From the NCBI GenBank assembly GCA_028715705.1, contig JAQURJ010000001.1, forward strand, positions 1 to 64,000: 64,000 bases of DNA, written 5' to 3'. A program made the position numbers and the translations under genes. The notes under the pieces are model-generated. The model had not been told where the DNA came from. It worked only from the letters and a program-made list of their open reading frames with translations, and ran no database searches. The DNA comes from Phycisphaerae bacterium. GTDB taxonomy: Bacteria; Planctomycetota; Phycisphaerae; Sedimentisphaerales; Anaerobacaceae. This document shows positions 1 to 11,772 of the stretch, piece after piece (positions within the stretch are counted from its first letter, which is position 1; each line of letters begins with the position of its first letter).

Positions 1-72
1 TTCCAAAACCGCAAGTTTTTCATAATTTTCAGTCGACAATCTGGTTTTCAAAAATTCAATGGCACTGCTCAT
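1..72 (-). CDS. Start of an unrecognised protein, cut by the window edge
   Basis: Only the first 24 codons are inside the window, beginning MSSAIEFLKTRLSTENYEKL. The ATG is preceded on this strand by GAAAGGAG about 12 bases upstream, a good ribosome binding site, which is the main support for a real gene. It is divergent from guaB, so the 270-base spacer should hold both promoters. The fragment is too short to assign a family. Confidence 0.5.
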   Translation of the reverse strand, partial: MSSAIEFLKTRLSTENYEKLAVLE

Positions 73-244
73 TTGGCGCGAACGCTCCTTTCAAAACAAT
101 ACTTTCATTTACGGTATCTACAGTCGGATACTATAGGCTCAAAAAATCGCCGAATTTTAGACGATAATGTTTTCAATGTCAAAGGCTTTTTGGGTAAAGT
201 GCGATAAAAACATTTTTTGCCCACACAAAATCGGCGGTAAATAA

Positions 245-3362
<3,118 letters not shown>

Positions 3363-3364
3363 TT

Positions 3365-3383
3365 AAACTGGCTTTGCCAGTTT
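3365..3383 (+). other. Hairpin after guaA
   Basis: AAACTGGC and GCCAGTTT form a perfect 8-bp stem with a TTT loop, two bases after the guaA stop. No U-run follows, so it is not a classic intrinsic terminator; it may stabilise the 3' end of the guaBA message or be a small repeat. The rest of the spacer to 3585 holds a degenerate CTCGACAAGCTCGGAATGAC word also seen near 38.8 and 50.8 kb, and no gene. Confidence 0.45.
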
Positions 3384-3585
3384 GGAAAATTAAAAATGTG
3401 GAGTCGCTGCGCGACGCTTCTTCTGCGGATTCCTCGACAAGCTCGGAATGACATTTCAACGGGTTTTCGCAAGATACACTTTTAATCCTCGCATTTGCTG
3501 ATTTTTTCTACCGGCAGAAAGTGAATTGGACGGCGAGATAGCCGTTTTTTGGCAGAACTATGATAATTAGGCTGATTATCCGGCT

Positions 3586-3801
3586 TCAGCGGTGTTGGGT
3601 GTATGGTCGGAGGATTGTCATAGCTATAACGAGGTAAAGAGCGCATAATCCGAACGCTGCGTGGAGGATGCGGCTTGTCATCGTCAGGCCGAAAATCGCC
3701 GAGACCAAATCAAAGCCGAAAAATCCGACCAGTCCCCAGTTCAATCCGCCCATAATTACCAACACAAGGCAAAGCCATTCAATAGAATGTAATTTTATCA
3801 T
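3586..3801 (-). CDS. DUF378 small membrane protein
   Basis: A 71-residue protein with two hydrophobic helices and the motif GGLNWGLVGFFGFDLV, characteristic of DUF378. The function of this family is not known. A strong AGGGGG site precedes the ATG. It lies 23 bases downstream of the fasciclin gene in the same direction, so the two are probably co-transcribed, suggesting an envelope-associated role by association only. Confidence 0.85.
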   Translation of the reverse strand: MIKLHSIEWLCLVLVIMGGLNWGLVGFFGFDLVSAIFGLTMTSRILHAAFGLCALYLVIAMTILRPYTQHR

Positions 3802-3824
3802 TTTTCAACCCCCTGTGATCCATT

Positions 3825-4265
3825 TTAATTAGAGGTTCTTGCGGGAATCATAACGGAGTCTATGGTATGAATAATTCCGTTTGAGCATTCGATATCGGTC
3901 TGGTGCACCCCTGCGGTATCGATGAGTAACCGGCCGTATTTGGGCGTGATGGTAAGTTTATCACCGCTGATCGTTTGCAATTCTTCGGTTTGGATAATAT
4001 CATCCGCAAACGCCTTTTGCTTGGCTACGATATGGTACTTGAAGATATCAAGTATGGCCTGATGGTCATGGTTGAACAGCTTCAGGACGCAGTGGGGGGC
4101 TTTTTCAAAGGCATCGTCAACCGGGGCGAAGAGCGTAAACGGTCCCATCTGGCGGAGATAATCGCCCAAGCCGGTGATCTCAAGAACTCTGGTCATGAAG
4201 TTCAGATTTGGTATAGTCCGGATGGTATCGCAAATGTCTTTTTGCAACAAATATGTTTTAAGCAT
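3825..4265 (-). CDS. Fasciclin (FAS1) domain protein
   Basis: One FAS1 domain fills the 146 residues: FTLFAPVDDAFEKAP is the first conserved box and NGIIHTIDSVMIP the second. FAS1 domains usually mediate adhesion and are secreted, but there is no signal peptide at this start (MLKTYLLQKD), so the protein is either cytoplasmic or its true start is elsewhere. GAAAGG lies eight bases upstream of the ATG. A TTGACG-like -35 sequence sits upstream on this strand near 4360. It heads a probable two-gene unit with the DUF378 gene. Confidence 0.88.
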   Translation of the reverse strand: MLKTYLLQKDICDTIRTIPNLNFMTRVLEITGLGDYLRQMGPFTLFAPVDDAFEKAPHCVLKLFNHDHQAILDIFKYHIVAKQKAFADDIIQTEELQTISGDKLTITPKYGRLLIDTAGVHQTDIECSNGIIHTIDSVMIPARTSN

Positions 4266-4554
4266 ATAAATAACCTTTCAAAGCCAAAACATACGGATTA
4301 CAGCTTTTTTGCGTCCTGTGGTTCGGGCGCACACCTCCATCGTGCAATTACTGCGTCAAGTGTAATGATGACTTAAAATAAATCAATAGGGGAAAAGCTT
4401 GTTTTTTATACGGATAAAAGCTGATATTTGGCGGTTTGAGTAGTGTCTGGAACTGATTTTTTCCGATATAGAATGTGCCAGCAAGAAAAAATTGCAAAAA
4501 CGGCACTTTTTTGTAAACTGAGTATTTTGGGATTGTTACACAGGATTTACATAT

Positions 4555-5766
4555 ATGGATTTTGAGATTCGACCAGCAGAGAGAATAACCCGTCTTCCTC
4601 CGTATCTTTTCGGGAGGCTTAACGCTCTCAAACTTGCCAAGCGGCAGGAGGGTGCGGATATTATTGACCTTGGTATGGGCAATCCCTCCGATCCGGCACC
4701 GCAGATAGTTATCGATAAGCTTTGTGAAGCTGCTTGCGACCCGCGCAACCACCGTTACAGCGCATCCCGCGGCATTAAGAATTTACGGGCGGAAGTGACT
4801 AAAAAGTATGCCGTTAAATGGGGTGTAGAGCTTAACCCTGATACGGAAGTGCTGGCCTGCCTGGGTTCCAAGGAGGGATTCAGCCACTTATGCCTTGCGA
4901 TGCTGGGGCCAGGTGATACGGTTGTCGTGCCTGATCCGGCGTTTCCGATTCATATTTACGCGGCTACGCTGGCTGGGGCGAATGTGATTTCAGTACCGCT
5001 GGGCTGCGACGAGGCGTTTTTGAAGAATATTGCGCATGTGTGTGAAAATCTTTATCCCAAGCCGAAGCTGTTGATATTGAATTATCCCCATAATCCAACG
5101 GCTATGACGGTGGATGAGGGTTTTTTTGAGATGGTGGTCGATCTGGCGAAACGGTTCAAGGTTGCGGTGATCCAGGATTTTGCCTACGGGGAAACTTGTT
5201 TTAACGGCTACAGGGCGCCGAGTTTTCTTTCTGCAAAAGGCGCCAAGGACGTTGGTGTAGAATTTATAACCATGAGCAAGCCGTATAATATGGCAGGTTT
5301 CAGGGTTGGTTTTATCGCAGGCAACCGGCAGATGATCGAATATCTGGCGACAATAAAGGGATATTATGATTATGGCATTTTTCAGGCGGTGCAGATAGCG
5401 AGTATTATCGCAATGCGGCATTGTGAAGATGATATGAAAAAGCAGAACGCGATCTATCAGAGGCGACGAGATATAGTCTGCGATGGTTTACAGCGGATCG
5501 GCTGGGAAGTGGAAAAACCGCGTGCAACGATGTTTGTGTGGGCGAAGGTGCCGAAAGAGCATTCACAGGGCAAGGGCAGCATTGATTACGCGATGGATTT
5601 GATGGAGCATGCCGAAGTAGCGATTGCGCCGGGAAGGGCGTTCGGAGAAAATGGTGAAGATTATATGCGGATCGCACTGGTTGAAAACGAACAGCGTTTG
5701 AGACAAGCTGTTCGCAATATCAGCCGATTTGTTCAGCAAAAGCCGGTGCGAAAAGGTAAAAAATAA
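4555..5766 (+). CDS. alaC: Alanine-type PLP aminotransferase, AlaC-like
   Basis: Class I/II (fold type I) aminotransferase of 403 residues. RLPPYLFGRLNALK, IIDLGMGNPSDPAP and HRYSASRGI at the start resemble E. coli AlaC closely; the PLP lysine is in TMSKPYNMAGFRVGF, and IALVENEQRLRQAVRNI is the AlaC-type tail. AlaC makes alanine from pyruvate and glutamate; related enzymes make LL-diaminopimelate, so with asd and dapF nearby a role in the diaminopimelate route cannot be excluded. The start lacks a clear ribosome site. It has no obvious operon partner and is divergent from the fasciclin unit. Confidence 0.85.
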   Translation: MDFEIRPAERITRLPPYLFGRLNALKLAKRQEGADIIDLGMGNPSDPAPQIVIDKLCEAACDPRNHRYSASRGIKNLRAEVTKKYAVKWGVELNPDTEVLACLGSKEGFSHLCLAMLGPGDTVVVPDPAFPIHIYAATLAGANVISVPLGCDEAFLKNIAHVCENLYPKPKLLILNYPHNPTAMTVDEGFFEMVVDLAKRFKVAVIQDFAYGETCFNGYRAPSFLSAKGAKDVGVEFITMSKPYNMAGFRVGFIAGNRQMIEYLATIKGYYDYGIFQAVQIASIIAMRHCEDDMKKQNAIYQRRRDIVCDGLQRIGWEVEKPRATMFVWAKVPKEHSQGKGSIDYAMDLMEHAEVAIAPGRAFGENGEDYMRIALVENEQRLRQAVRNISRFVQQKPVRKGKK

Positions 5767-5905
5767 ATTTTTTGCAGCAAAAATTCAGGGGAATATAAAA
5801 ATTTTTTAGTCCGCGAAAAACGCATTGTTTTGCCGTCAAAACCTCGAATTTTGAGGTTTTGGGCATTCTCCGTTTAGGCGTCAAAAATAAAAAACAAAAA
5901 AGTCC

Positions 5906-5934
5906 TTGACATTTGCATGTCAATTTGGTCTAAT
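5906..5934 (+). promoter_or_regulatory. Promoter of the first PEP-CTERM unit
   Basis: TTGACA at 5906-5911, a 17-base spacer and TCTAAT at 5929-5934 form a good housekeeping-type promoter. The predicted transcript start is about 5941. The same arrangement, with the same -10 and the same distance to a conserved block, occurs at 38916-38944. Confidence 0.7.
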
Positions 5935-5940
5935 ACGATC

Positions 5941-6225
5941 ATCAGCTTGGGGGCTGAAGAAGACTCACGAGTGCTAAAGTTTTTTGAGCCGTTGTTTTTG
6001 ACTTATGTAATTCTTTAGCTTGGTTTGTTTCTATTTTTAACGCGGGATTGAGAAAAGTTATCGCGGTGTCGGTCTGCCCTAAGGGTGCCGGAAGGCGGAC
6101 GATACAGGATAATGCGTTGGGGATCTGAAGAGAAAACTCACAAAATGAATGTATTAAGGTCTGCGCGCAGTGATTGCGTTAGGGCGGAAATTTTGAAAAC
6201 GGAGTTTTCTTGGAGGTATGGTGAC
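5941..6225 (+). ncRNA. Structured 5' leader shared with a second PEP-CTERM gene (copy 1)
   Basis: The untranslated leader is about 285 bases. It opens with ATCAGCTTGGGGGCTGAAGA (5941-5960), identical to 38951-38970, able to fold as a TCAGC/GCTGA hairpin. A second copy of the CTGAAGAGAAAACTCACAAAA word lies at 6125-6145, identical over 21 bases to the first copy of the other leader. GAAAACTC (6132-6139) pairs with GAGTTTTC (6202-6209), which ends two bases before the GGAGG ribosome site (6212-6216). The intervening TCTGCGCGC...GCG..AGGGC block is also conserved in the other leader. Two upstream strands able to pair with one downstream strand suggest a translational switch; this is inference from sequence. 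Confidence 0.65.
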
Positions 6226-6849
6226 ATGAAGAAGTCACGAAGGTTTGTATGTGTGGTGTTAGTGATGTTAGGGATGGTGACAAGTGCATCAGCTTTAATG
6301 TCTCTTCCAGATAGTGACCTATGGTTAGGTCAGCGAGAATACACCGACAACGGTTTTCATGTTCTTGTTGAGTACGCTGTTTATGATACATGGGGCAGCA
6401 ACGAATTCGAATTGGCAGGTTATACCAATCCAGGCACCGGCCGATATGTGTATGCCTATCAATTATGGAATGCTAATGATGCCGACAAGGCGGTCACAGC
6501 TTTCCAGGCTCTTAATCTTGACGAAAGTACTATCAGTGCTTCATTGTTGAGCGGGTTTGGATCGCTGGAAGACACCTATTCGAGTCAAGGAATAGGTCTT
6601 GAACCGAGTGGCGCGAATTCTTCCACCACTACGTGGACATTTAACGGCGATACTTTTGTGGCAAGTAAACATTCTTTCTTTCTTGTATTCAGCAGCAACA
6701 GCAGGCCGGTTGTGGGAACTTATGCGATAACTCAAACGAACGATAGCGGTGATGGGCCTCCTGCTCCGGAGATACCAGAACCGGCGACGTTGGCTATACT
6801 TTCAGCCGGAACTATCTGGCTGATGAAAAAACGCAGAGTTGTAAAATAA
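6226..6849 (+). CDS. PEP-CTERM secreted protein
   Basis: A 207-residue exported protein. Signal peptide MKKSRRFVCVVLVMLGMVTS; a middle region rich in small and aromatic residues with no family I recognise; and a C-terminal sorting signal IPEPATLAILSAG, hydrophobic segment, then KKRRVVK. PEP-CTERM proteins are processed by exosortase and linked to the surface or extracellular matrix. The ATG at 6226 is chosen because GGAGG lies nine bases upstream and the signal peptide starts there. It is followed after 15 bases by another PEP-CTERM gene. Translation is probably controlled by the long leader upstream. Confidence 0.88.
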   Translation: MKKSRRFVCVVLVMLGMVTSASALMSLPDSDLWLGQREYTDNGFHVLVEYAVYDTWGSNEFELAGYTNPGTGRYVYAYQLWNANDADKAVTAFQALNLDESTISASLLSGFGSLEDTYSSQGIGLEPSGANSSTTTWTFNGDTFVASKHSFFLVFSSNSRPVVGTYAITQTNDSGDGPPAPEIPEPATLAILSAGTIWLMKKRRVVK

Positions 6850-6864
6850 GTAATGGGGGATTCT

Positions 6865-7446
6865 ATGAAAGTCAAATTGCTGATATTACTTATTATCGCA
6901 GTGTTTTGTACGCAGGCAAACTGTGAACAGATAGCCGTTATGGTTCAGCAGACTCCCGCCGACGGCGGGACAGTGACACCTTCGGTTGGTGTGCACAATC
7001 TTGACACGGGCAGTGCCGTGACGCTGACAGCAACACCCAAGGCCGGTTATCAATTTGTTTACTGGCTCGGTGACGTTGCTGACCCGACAGCGAGCACAAC
7101 GATGATGAGAGCAAATTCTCCCAGAATCATAGTGGCTGTTTTCGAGCGTGTTGAAAATGAGTATGTAACGCCTGTCGCCAATATGCAGGTATCCGGCGGC
7201 GGCAGCGGTTTACGCGGAAGTGCGGGCGATATTGTGCGGCAGAGCGGCGGAGCGGGCGGAGGCAAGCGTCCTCATAAACCTCATTATCCTAATTACACTC
7301 CGGATGAACCTGAAGAAACGGATGATTTTCCAGTTCCGGAGGATAACAATGATTTTCCAGTGCCGGAAGTTCCTGAACCGGCTACGTCGTTATTATTAGC
7401 CCTGGGGGCTATGTTCGGTGCCTGGAGACGCCGAATCGAGAGATAA
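6865..7446 (+). CDS. PEP-CTERM protein with an InlB-type repeat
   Basis: 193 residues. Signal peptide MKVKLLILLIIAVFCTQANC; then one repeat of the InlB/bacterial-repeat type (GGTVTPSVGVHNLDTGSAVTLTATPKAGYQFVYW, given here as landmarks around residues 35-75: GGTVTP, ATPKAGYQFVYW). A Gly/Ser-rich low-complexity linker, a repeated DDFPVPE element, and VPEPATSLLLALGAMFG followed by RRRIER as the sorting tail. GGGGGA sits four bases before ATG 6865, preferred to the ATG at 6853. It is co-transcribed with the preceding PEP-CTERM gene and followed by a strong terminator. Confidence 0.85.
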   Translation: MKVKLLILLIIAVFCTQANCEQIAVMVQQTPADGGTVTPSVGVHNLDTGSAVTLTATPKAGYQFVYWLGDVADPTASTTMMRANSPRIIVAVFERVENEYVTPVANMQVSGGGSGLRGSAGDIVRQSGGAGGGKRPHKPHYPNYTPDEPEETDDFPVPEDNNDFPVPEVPEPATSLLLALGAMFGAWRRRIER

Positions 7447-7472
7447 CTCAAGAATGAATCTCCCCTGTTTTG

Positions 7473-7506
7473 AGCCGGAAAGCCGTATGGTTTTCCGGCT
7501 TTTTTT
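7473..7506 (+). terminator. Intrinsic terminator of the PEP-CTERM pair
   Basis: AGCCGGAAA (7473-7481) pairs with TTTCCGGCT (7492-7500), followed by a T-run. Classic rho-independent terminator 26 bases after the second PEP-CTERM gene. Confidence 0.88.
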
Positions 7507-7810
7507 ATGACTTGCGAAAGACGGCTACGACGTTTTCGACATCGACAACGAAGAGGCGATTATCCCCCTCGAAATCTACAGGTATAGCCCCTTTGGGATT
7601 GAAAAGCACCTTGTCATACTGGCGCAGGGGAAGTTCGGGGCAATTTTCAACTTCGGCGCTGATTGTTACGATTCGGCCGGTAATGGTGGGTATCTCGATA
7701 TTATCCGGCAGTCGAATGCCGCCTTTGGTTTCCTTTTTGTCCTCATCCTTGCTTATAAGAACTCGTCTTCCTATTGGTTCAACAATCTCAAAAGTTTCGC
7801 TGTCGCTCAT
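7505..7810 (-). CDS. GroES-like co-chaperonin family protein
   Basis: 101 residues with the Cpn10 layout: an N-terminal strand (VEPIGRRVLISKDED), a mobile-loop region (KKETKGGIRLPDNIEIP), the glycine-containing turn TGRIVTISAEV, and a C-terminal strand (FVVDVENVVAVF). Canonical GroES caps GroEL; this copy is divergent and stands away from any groEL, so it is more likely a paralogue than the main co-chaperonin. It lies 19 bases downstream of topA in the same direction, so it may be transcribed with topA. Confidence 0.75.
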   Translation of the reverse strand: MSDSETFEIVEPIGRRVLISKDEDKKETKGGIRLPDNIEIPTITGRIVTISAEVENCPELPLRQYDKVLFNPKGAIPVDFEGDNRLFVVDVENVVAVFRKS

Positions 7811-7829
7811 ATTCTTATCTTAGCAATAA

Positions 7830-10193
7830 TTATTTTGGCGCGGCTTTTTTTGCCGGTTTTTTGGTTCGCCCGAGCATTTCGTCAGCTTCTTCGATTGTTT
7901 TGGGCGGCCATTTTCCCTGCATCTGCAATTCGAGAAGTTCGTCCTTTTTCTTAATAGTGATTATATTTCTGCATTTTGGGAACTTGTTGCATCCCATGAA
8001 TGGACCTTTTTTACTTTTACGTATGACGAGTTCGCCAGTTTTGCATTTTTGGCAGTTTATTCCGGTTGGTTCAGGCGGTTCCTTTGGCGGCATGATGTTG
8101 CCTTCTTTATCAATTTTCTGAATGGTCTTGCAGTCGGGGTAATTCGAGCAGCCGAGGAAGGAACCAAAGCGTCCGTGTTTTGTGACCATAGGGCTGCTAC
8201 ACTTCGGGCATTTGTGTTCTGTTTGTTTTTCTTCGAGTATTTTTCCTTCGCTGTCGCAGGGGGAAGCGAATTTACAGTTTGGATAATCCGAGCAGCTAAG
8301 GAAGCGTCCGTTTTTGCCGAAGCGATAGACGAGCGGTTTATCGCATTTAGGGCAGGAGTATTCGCTGGGTGTGGTTTCGGCTTTAGCGTGCTTCATTTCT
8401 TCAGCGGCTTTTTCCAGATTCTCGCGGAAGGGGCCATAAAATTCATCGAGAACACCGACCCAGTCAATATGCTGTTCTTCTATCTTATCAAGCTGTGATT
8501 CCATGTGGCGGGTAAAAGCTACATCCATTATTCTTGGAAAATATTCGTTGAGTTTGTCCGTAACGACTTCGCCCAGGTCCGTAGCGTGAAATTTCTTGTC
8601 GATCTGCTCGACATATTTTCGATCCTGTATGGTGCTGATGATGCTGGCATAAGTGCTGGGGCGTCCTATGCCTTCTTTTTCCATAGTTTTTACAAGTGAA
8701 GCCTCTGTATAGCGGGCGGGGGGCTTGGTAAAATTTTGTTCGGCTGTAATGTCGATCGCTCGCAGCGGCTGGTCGGCTTTAACATCGGGCATCTGTTGTT
8801 CAGTGGAACTTGTCAGCCAGATTTTTGTAAAACCATCGAATACGAGAATTCTTCCTGTGGAACGATAATAACACGGCCCGATTTGAGTATTGGCTATGAT
8901 ATCGATATTGGTTACATCCCAGCGAGCGGCAGTCATCTGGCTTGCGACGAAACGCCGCCATATAAGATCGTAGAGTTTATACTGCTCATCGGTAAGATAT
9001 TCTTTTATATCAGCCGGCACAAGGTCGGGATCGGTGGGGTGGATGGCTTCGTGTGCCTGTTGCGCGTTTTGTTTGGATGCGTAAAATATTGGTTTTTCGG
9101 GCATGTATTCGGAGCCAAGATTGGTCTGGAGATACCGTCTGACTTCGTTAACAGATTCCGGCGACAGGTGCGTGCTGTCGGTTCTCATATATGTAATAAG
9201 ACCCAGCGTACCCATAGAGCCGAGGTCTATACCTTCGTAAAGCTGCTGGGCGATACGCATTGTTCGGTGTGTGGAAAAACCAATGCGATTGGCAGCGGTT
9301 TGCTGAAGGGTAGATGTAGTAAATGGCGGTGAAGGGCGGGAAGTCGACTCTTTCTTGTCGATGGAGTTTACTTTAAAAGAGGCGTTGACAAGGGCGTCGG
9401 CAATTTTTTTGGCTTGTATGCTGTTATCGGTGTGGAATTTGTCGCTGCCGACCTTGTAGAGTTCCGCCTTGAGTGCCTTATGCTCTATAAGCCACTGATT
9501 CTGTTCGGCGACGGTAGGGCTTTTTTCTCCAGTGCCGAGAAAAGCCTTCCACTGCTTTGAGTAATCGTCTTTAAGATCGGCTGTGAAGACAGCGGGAATG
9601 AGCCAGTATTCCTCCGGCACAAACGCACGTATCTGGCGTTCTTTTTCCACAACGAGTTTTACCGCGACGGACTGAACGCGTCCTGCGGAAAGTCCTCCGG
9701 CAACTCTTTTCCACAGCAGGGGCGATATCTGATAGCCGACGATGCGGTCGAGTATCCGCCGAGCCTGCTGTGCCATGACCTTGTCCATATCGAGTTTACC
9801 GGGATTATCGAAGGCCTGCTTAATTGCTGATTTTGTGATAGCGTTAAATATGACACGATAGGTTTTTTCAGAGGGGAATTTCAGTATCTGTGCCAGATGC
9901 CAGGCGATAGCCTCTCCTTCGCGATCCAAGTCGGTTGCCAGATAGAGGGTGTCGCAGTTTTTCGCGGCAGCCTTGAGACCGGCGACGGTGCGATTCTTGC
10001 CGGGCATAATGGCGTAAGTCGGCTCAAATTTATTTTCGATATCGACATTGATGCCTTTTGACGGCAAATCGCGGACATGCCCCATAGAGGCTTTGACCTC
10101 AAAATCAGAACCGAGGTATTTATTTATAGTTTTTGCCTTTGCGGGTGATTCTACGATGACAAGCGTTTTATTTTTGCCGGATGATTTTGCCAT
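7830..10193 (-). CDS. topA: DNA topoisomerase I
   Basis: Type IA topoisomerase that relaxes negative supercoils through a 5'-phosphotyrosine link. The TOPRIM domain begins LVIVESPAKAKTINKYLG and has LATDLDREGEAIAWHL; the active-site tyrosine is in LITYMRTDSTHLS. The C-terminus has three zinc-finger modules with paired CPKC or CQKC and CSDYPNC-type knuckles, then a Lys-rich tail. ATG 10193 (MAKSSGKN) is preferred; a TTG nine bases earlier is possible. Divergent from rpsU. Confidence 0.96.
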   Translation of the reverse strand: MAKSSGKNKTLVIVESPAKAKTINKYLGSDFEVKASMGHVRDLPSKGINVDIENKFEPTYAIMPGKNRTVAGLKAAAKNCDTLYLATDLDREGEAIAWHLAQILKFPSEKTYRVIFNAITKSAIKQAFDNPGKLDMDKVMAQQARRILDRIVGYQISPLLWKRVAGGLSAGRVQSVAVKLVVEKERQIRAFVPEEYWLIPAVFTADLKDDYSKQWKAFLGTGEKSPTVAEQNQWLIEHKALKAELYKVGSDKFHTDNSIQAKKIADALVNASFKVNSIDKKESTSRPSPPFTTSTLQQTAANRIGFSTHRTMRIAQQLYEGIDLGSMGTLGLITYMRTDSTHLSPESVNEVRRYLQTNLGSEYMPEKPIFYASKQNAQQAHEAIHPTDPDLVPADIKEYLTDEQYKLYDLIWRRFVASQMTAARWDVTNIDIIANTQIGPCYYRSTGRILVFDGFTKIWLTSSTEQQMPDVKADQPLRAIDITAEQNFTKPPARYTEASLVKTMEKEGIGRPSTYASIISTIQDRKYVEQIDKKFHATDLGEVVTDKLNEYFPRIMDVAFTRHMESQLDKIEEQHIDWVGVLDEFYGPFRENLEKAAEEMKHAKAETTPSEYSCPKCDKPLVYRFGKNGRFLSCSDYPNCKFASPCDSEGKILEEKQTEHKCPKCSSPMVTKHGRFGSFLGCSNYPDCKTIQKIDKEGNIMPPKEPPEPTGINCQKCKTGELVIRKSKKGPFMGCNKFPKCRNIITIKKKDELLELQMQGKWPPKTIEEADEMLGRTKKPAKKAAPK

Positions 10194-10397
10194 AAAACTC
10201 AAAAATCTCTTACTAAGGTTGTTATTTTATGGATTGCCGGCCTTTTTGTTCAAAAACGACCGAACTTTTAAAAACAGTTAGGACAAATAGCTGGCAAAGG
10301 CACAAAAGTCAAGAAAAATTAAAAAACTGTGGCGAGGGATACATCCGCTTGTCCGTAGGATTAGCCCAAAAGGGTGTAAATTTTATTCTTTTTTTGC

Positions 10398-10426
10398 TTG
10401 CAATATCCCTTTTGCTATGGTAGCAT
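10398..10426 (+). promoter_or_regulatory. Possible rpsU promoter
   Basis: TTGCAA, 17 bases, TAGCAT; an alternative reading is TTGCTT (10394), 16 bases, TATGGT. Both lie 65-95 bases before rpsU. The remainder of the topA-rpsU divergent spacer (10194-10491) shows no gene and no clear structured RNA. Confidence 0.4.
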
Positions 10427-10491
10427 CCAGCTTTTTCTATATCAAAAGATAGTAAGCATATTAAACTTTGCGAAAAGAAAGGTGATTGTTA

Positions 10492-10680
10492 ATGCTGAAA
10501 GTCAAGTCGCGTACCGGTGAGTCTGTTCAACAGATGGTCAGAAGGTTTAAGAAATTATGTGAAAAAGAAGGGCTGATTCGCGATATGAAACGCAATACCC
10601 ACTATGAAAAACCATCCGAACAGAACCGAAGACGTTTCCGCCAGGCTCAGCGGAACTCAGCAAGACTGAACAGACAATAA
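10492..10680 (+). CDS. rpsU: Ribosomal protein bS21
   Basis: 62 residues of the small basic 30S protein bS21, which lies near the anti-Shine-Dalgarno region of 16S rRNA. Recognised from MLKVKSRTGESVQQMVRRFK and the Arg-rich C-terminus RRRFRQAQRNSARLNRQ. AAAGGTGA lies seven bases before ATG 10492. Single-gene unit with its own promoter and terminator. Confidence 0.93.
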   Translation: MLKVKSRTGESVQQMVRRFKKLCEKEGLIRDMKRNTHYEKPSEQNRRRFRQAQRNSARLNRQ

Positions 10681-10703
10681 ACCTTCTTATAAATTGAAAA
10701 TCG

Positions 10704-10736
10704 AGCCGGAACTGCTTTTGTATCCGGCTTTTTTTA
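10704..10736 (+). terminator. Intrinsic terminator of rpsU
   Basis: AGCCGGA (10704-10710) pairs with TCCGGCT (10723-10729), followed by seven T's. It separates rpsU from asd; asd begins 25 bases later. Confidence 0.82.
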
Positions 10737-10760
10737 TGTTTACTAATCAGGAGAATGAGT

Positions 10761-11762
10761 ATGGCTTGTAATCTGGCTATAGCCGGAGTGACTGGTGCTG
10801 TCGGACAGGAGTTCCTGTCAATTTTGGAAGAAAGAAATTTTCCCTTTGATTCATGCAAAATGCTTGCGAGCAGCCGCTCGGCGGGCAAAACCATTGAATT
10901 CAAGGGTAAACAATATAAAGTTGAGGAATTGACAAAAAATAGTTTCTCAGGCGTAAACATTGCGCTATTCAGCGCAGGTGCCAGCCGAAGCAGGGAATTC
11001 GCGTCTGCGGCTGTCGAAGCGGGTGCGGTGGTGGTTGATAACAGCTCGGCATTTCGTATGGACCCGGAAGTTCCGCTTGTAGTGCCGGAGATCAATTCCG
11101 AAGCTATACAATTGAATAATGGTATAATCGCAAATCCGAATTGTTCGACAATAATAGCGATAGTGCCTGTCTGGCCGTTGCACAAAGCCAATCCTGTTAA
11201 ACGTATGGTCGTCAGCACTTATCAGGCTGCAAGCGGAGCGGGACAAGCCGCGATGGATGAACTGGCTGCTCAGAGCCGCGAAATTCTTGACGGCAAGAAG
11301 CCAACCTGCAAGGCGTTTCCATATCAAATCGCATTTAATTTGTTCAGCCACAATTCAAAACTGATGGACAACGGCTACAACGAAGAAGAAATGAAGATGG
11401 TAAAGGAAACCCGCAAGATATTCGATTGCGATGATATAGCGATAACCTGCACCTGCATCCGAGTCCCTGTTATGCGGGCGCACTGCGAAAGTATTAACCT
11501 CGAATTTACAAAGCCCATCACACCGGATCAGGTGCGGGATTTATTAAAGGACGCTGAAGGCGTTTCATTGCTTGATGACCGTCAGAATAATCGCTTTCCG
11601 ATGCCGATAGACGCTACCGGCCACGACGATATTTATGTCGGCAGGATACGTCAGGATGAATCCATACCGGATAACCGCGGGATAAACCTTTGGGTAGCAG
11701 GCGACCAGCTTCGCAAGGGTGCGGCGTTAAATGCTGTTCAGATAGCCGAGAAACTGCTATAA
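10761..11762 (+). CDS. asd: Aspartate-semialdehyde dehydrogenase
   Basis: NADPH-dependent reduction of aspartyl phosphate to the semialdehyde, shared by the lysine/diaminopimelate, threonine and methionine routes. N-terminal Rossmann loop AIAGVTGAVGQEFL, catalytic Cys in IANPNCSTI, the SGAGQAAMDEL loop, and catalytic His in RVPVMRAHCESI. 333 residues is usual. AGGAG at 10749-10753 is seven bases before ATG 10761 but only one before ATG 10755, so 10761 is chosen. truA follows after ten bases. Confidence 0.95.
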   Translation: MACNLAIAGVTGAVGQEFLSILEERNFPFDSCKMLASSRSAGKTIEFKGKQYKVEELTKNSFSGVNIALFSAGASRSREFASAAVEAGAVVVDNSSAFRMDPEVPLVVPEINSEAIQLNNGIIANPNCSTIIAIVPVWPLHKANPVKRMVVSTYQAASGAGQAAMDELAAQSREILDGKKPTCKAFPYQIAFNLFSHNSKLMDNGYNEEEMKMVKETRKIFDCDDIAITCTCIRVPVMRAHCESINLEFTKPITPDQVRDLLKDAEGVSLLDDRQNNRFPMPIDATGHDDIYVGRIRQDESIPDNRGINLWVAGDQLRKGAALNAVQIAEKLL

Positions 11763-11772
11763 TCCGCCCGCA

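Noticed and set aside
5941-6225. c-di-GMP (GEMM) or cobalamin riboswitch
   Set aside because: The conserved core words of these classes are absent; the leader is described as of unknown class.
8049-8498. Plus-strand frames opposite topA
   Set aside because: Shadow of the topA coding sequence; no start signals and no family.
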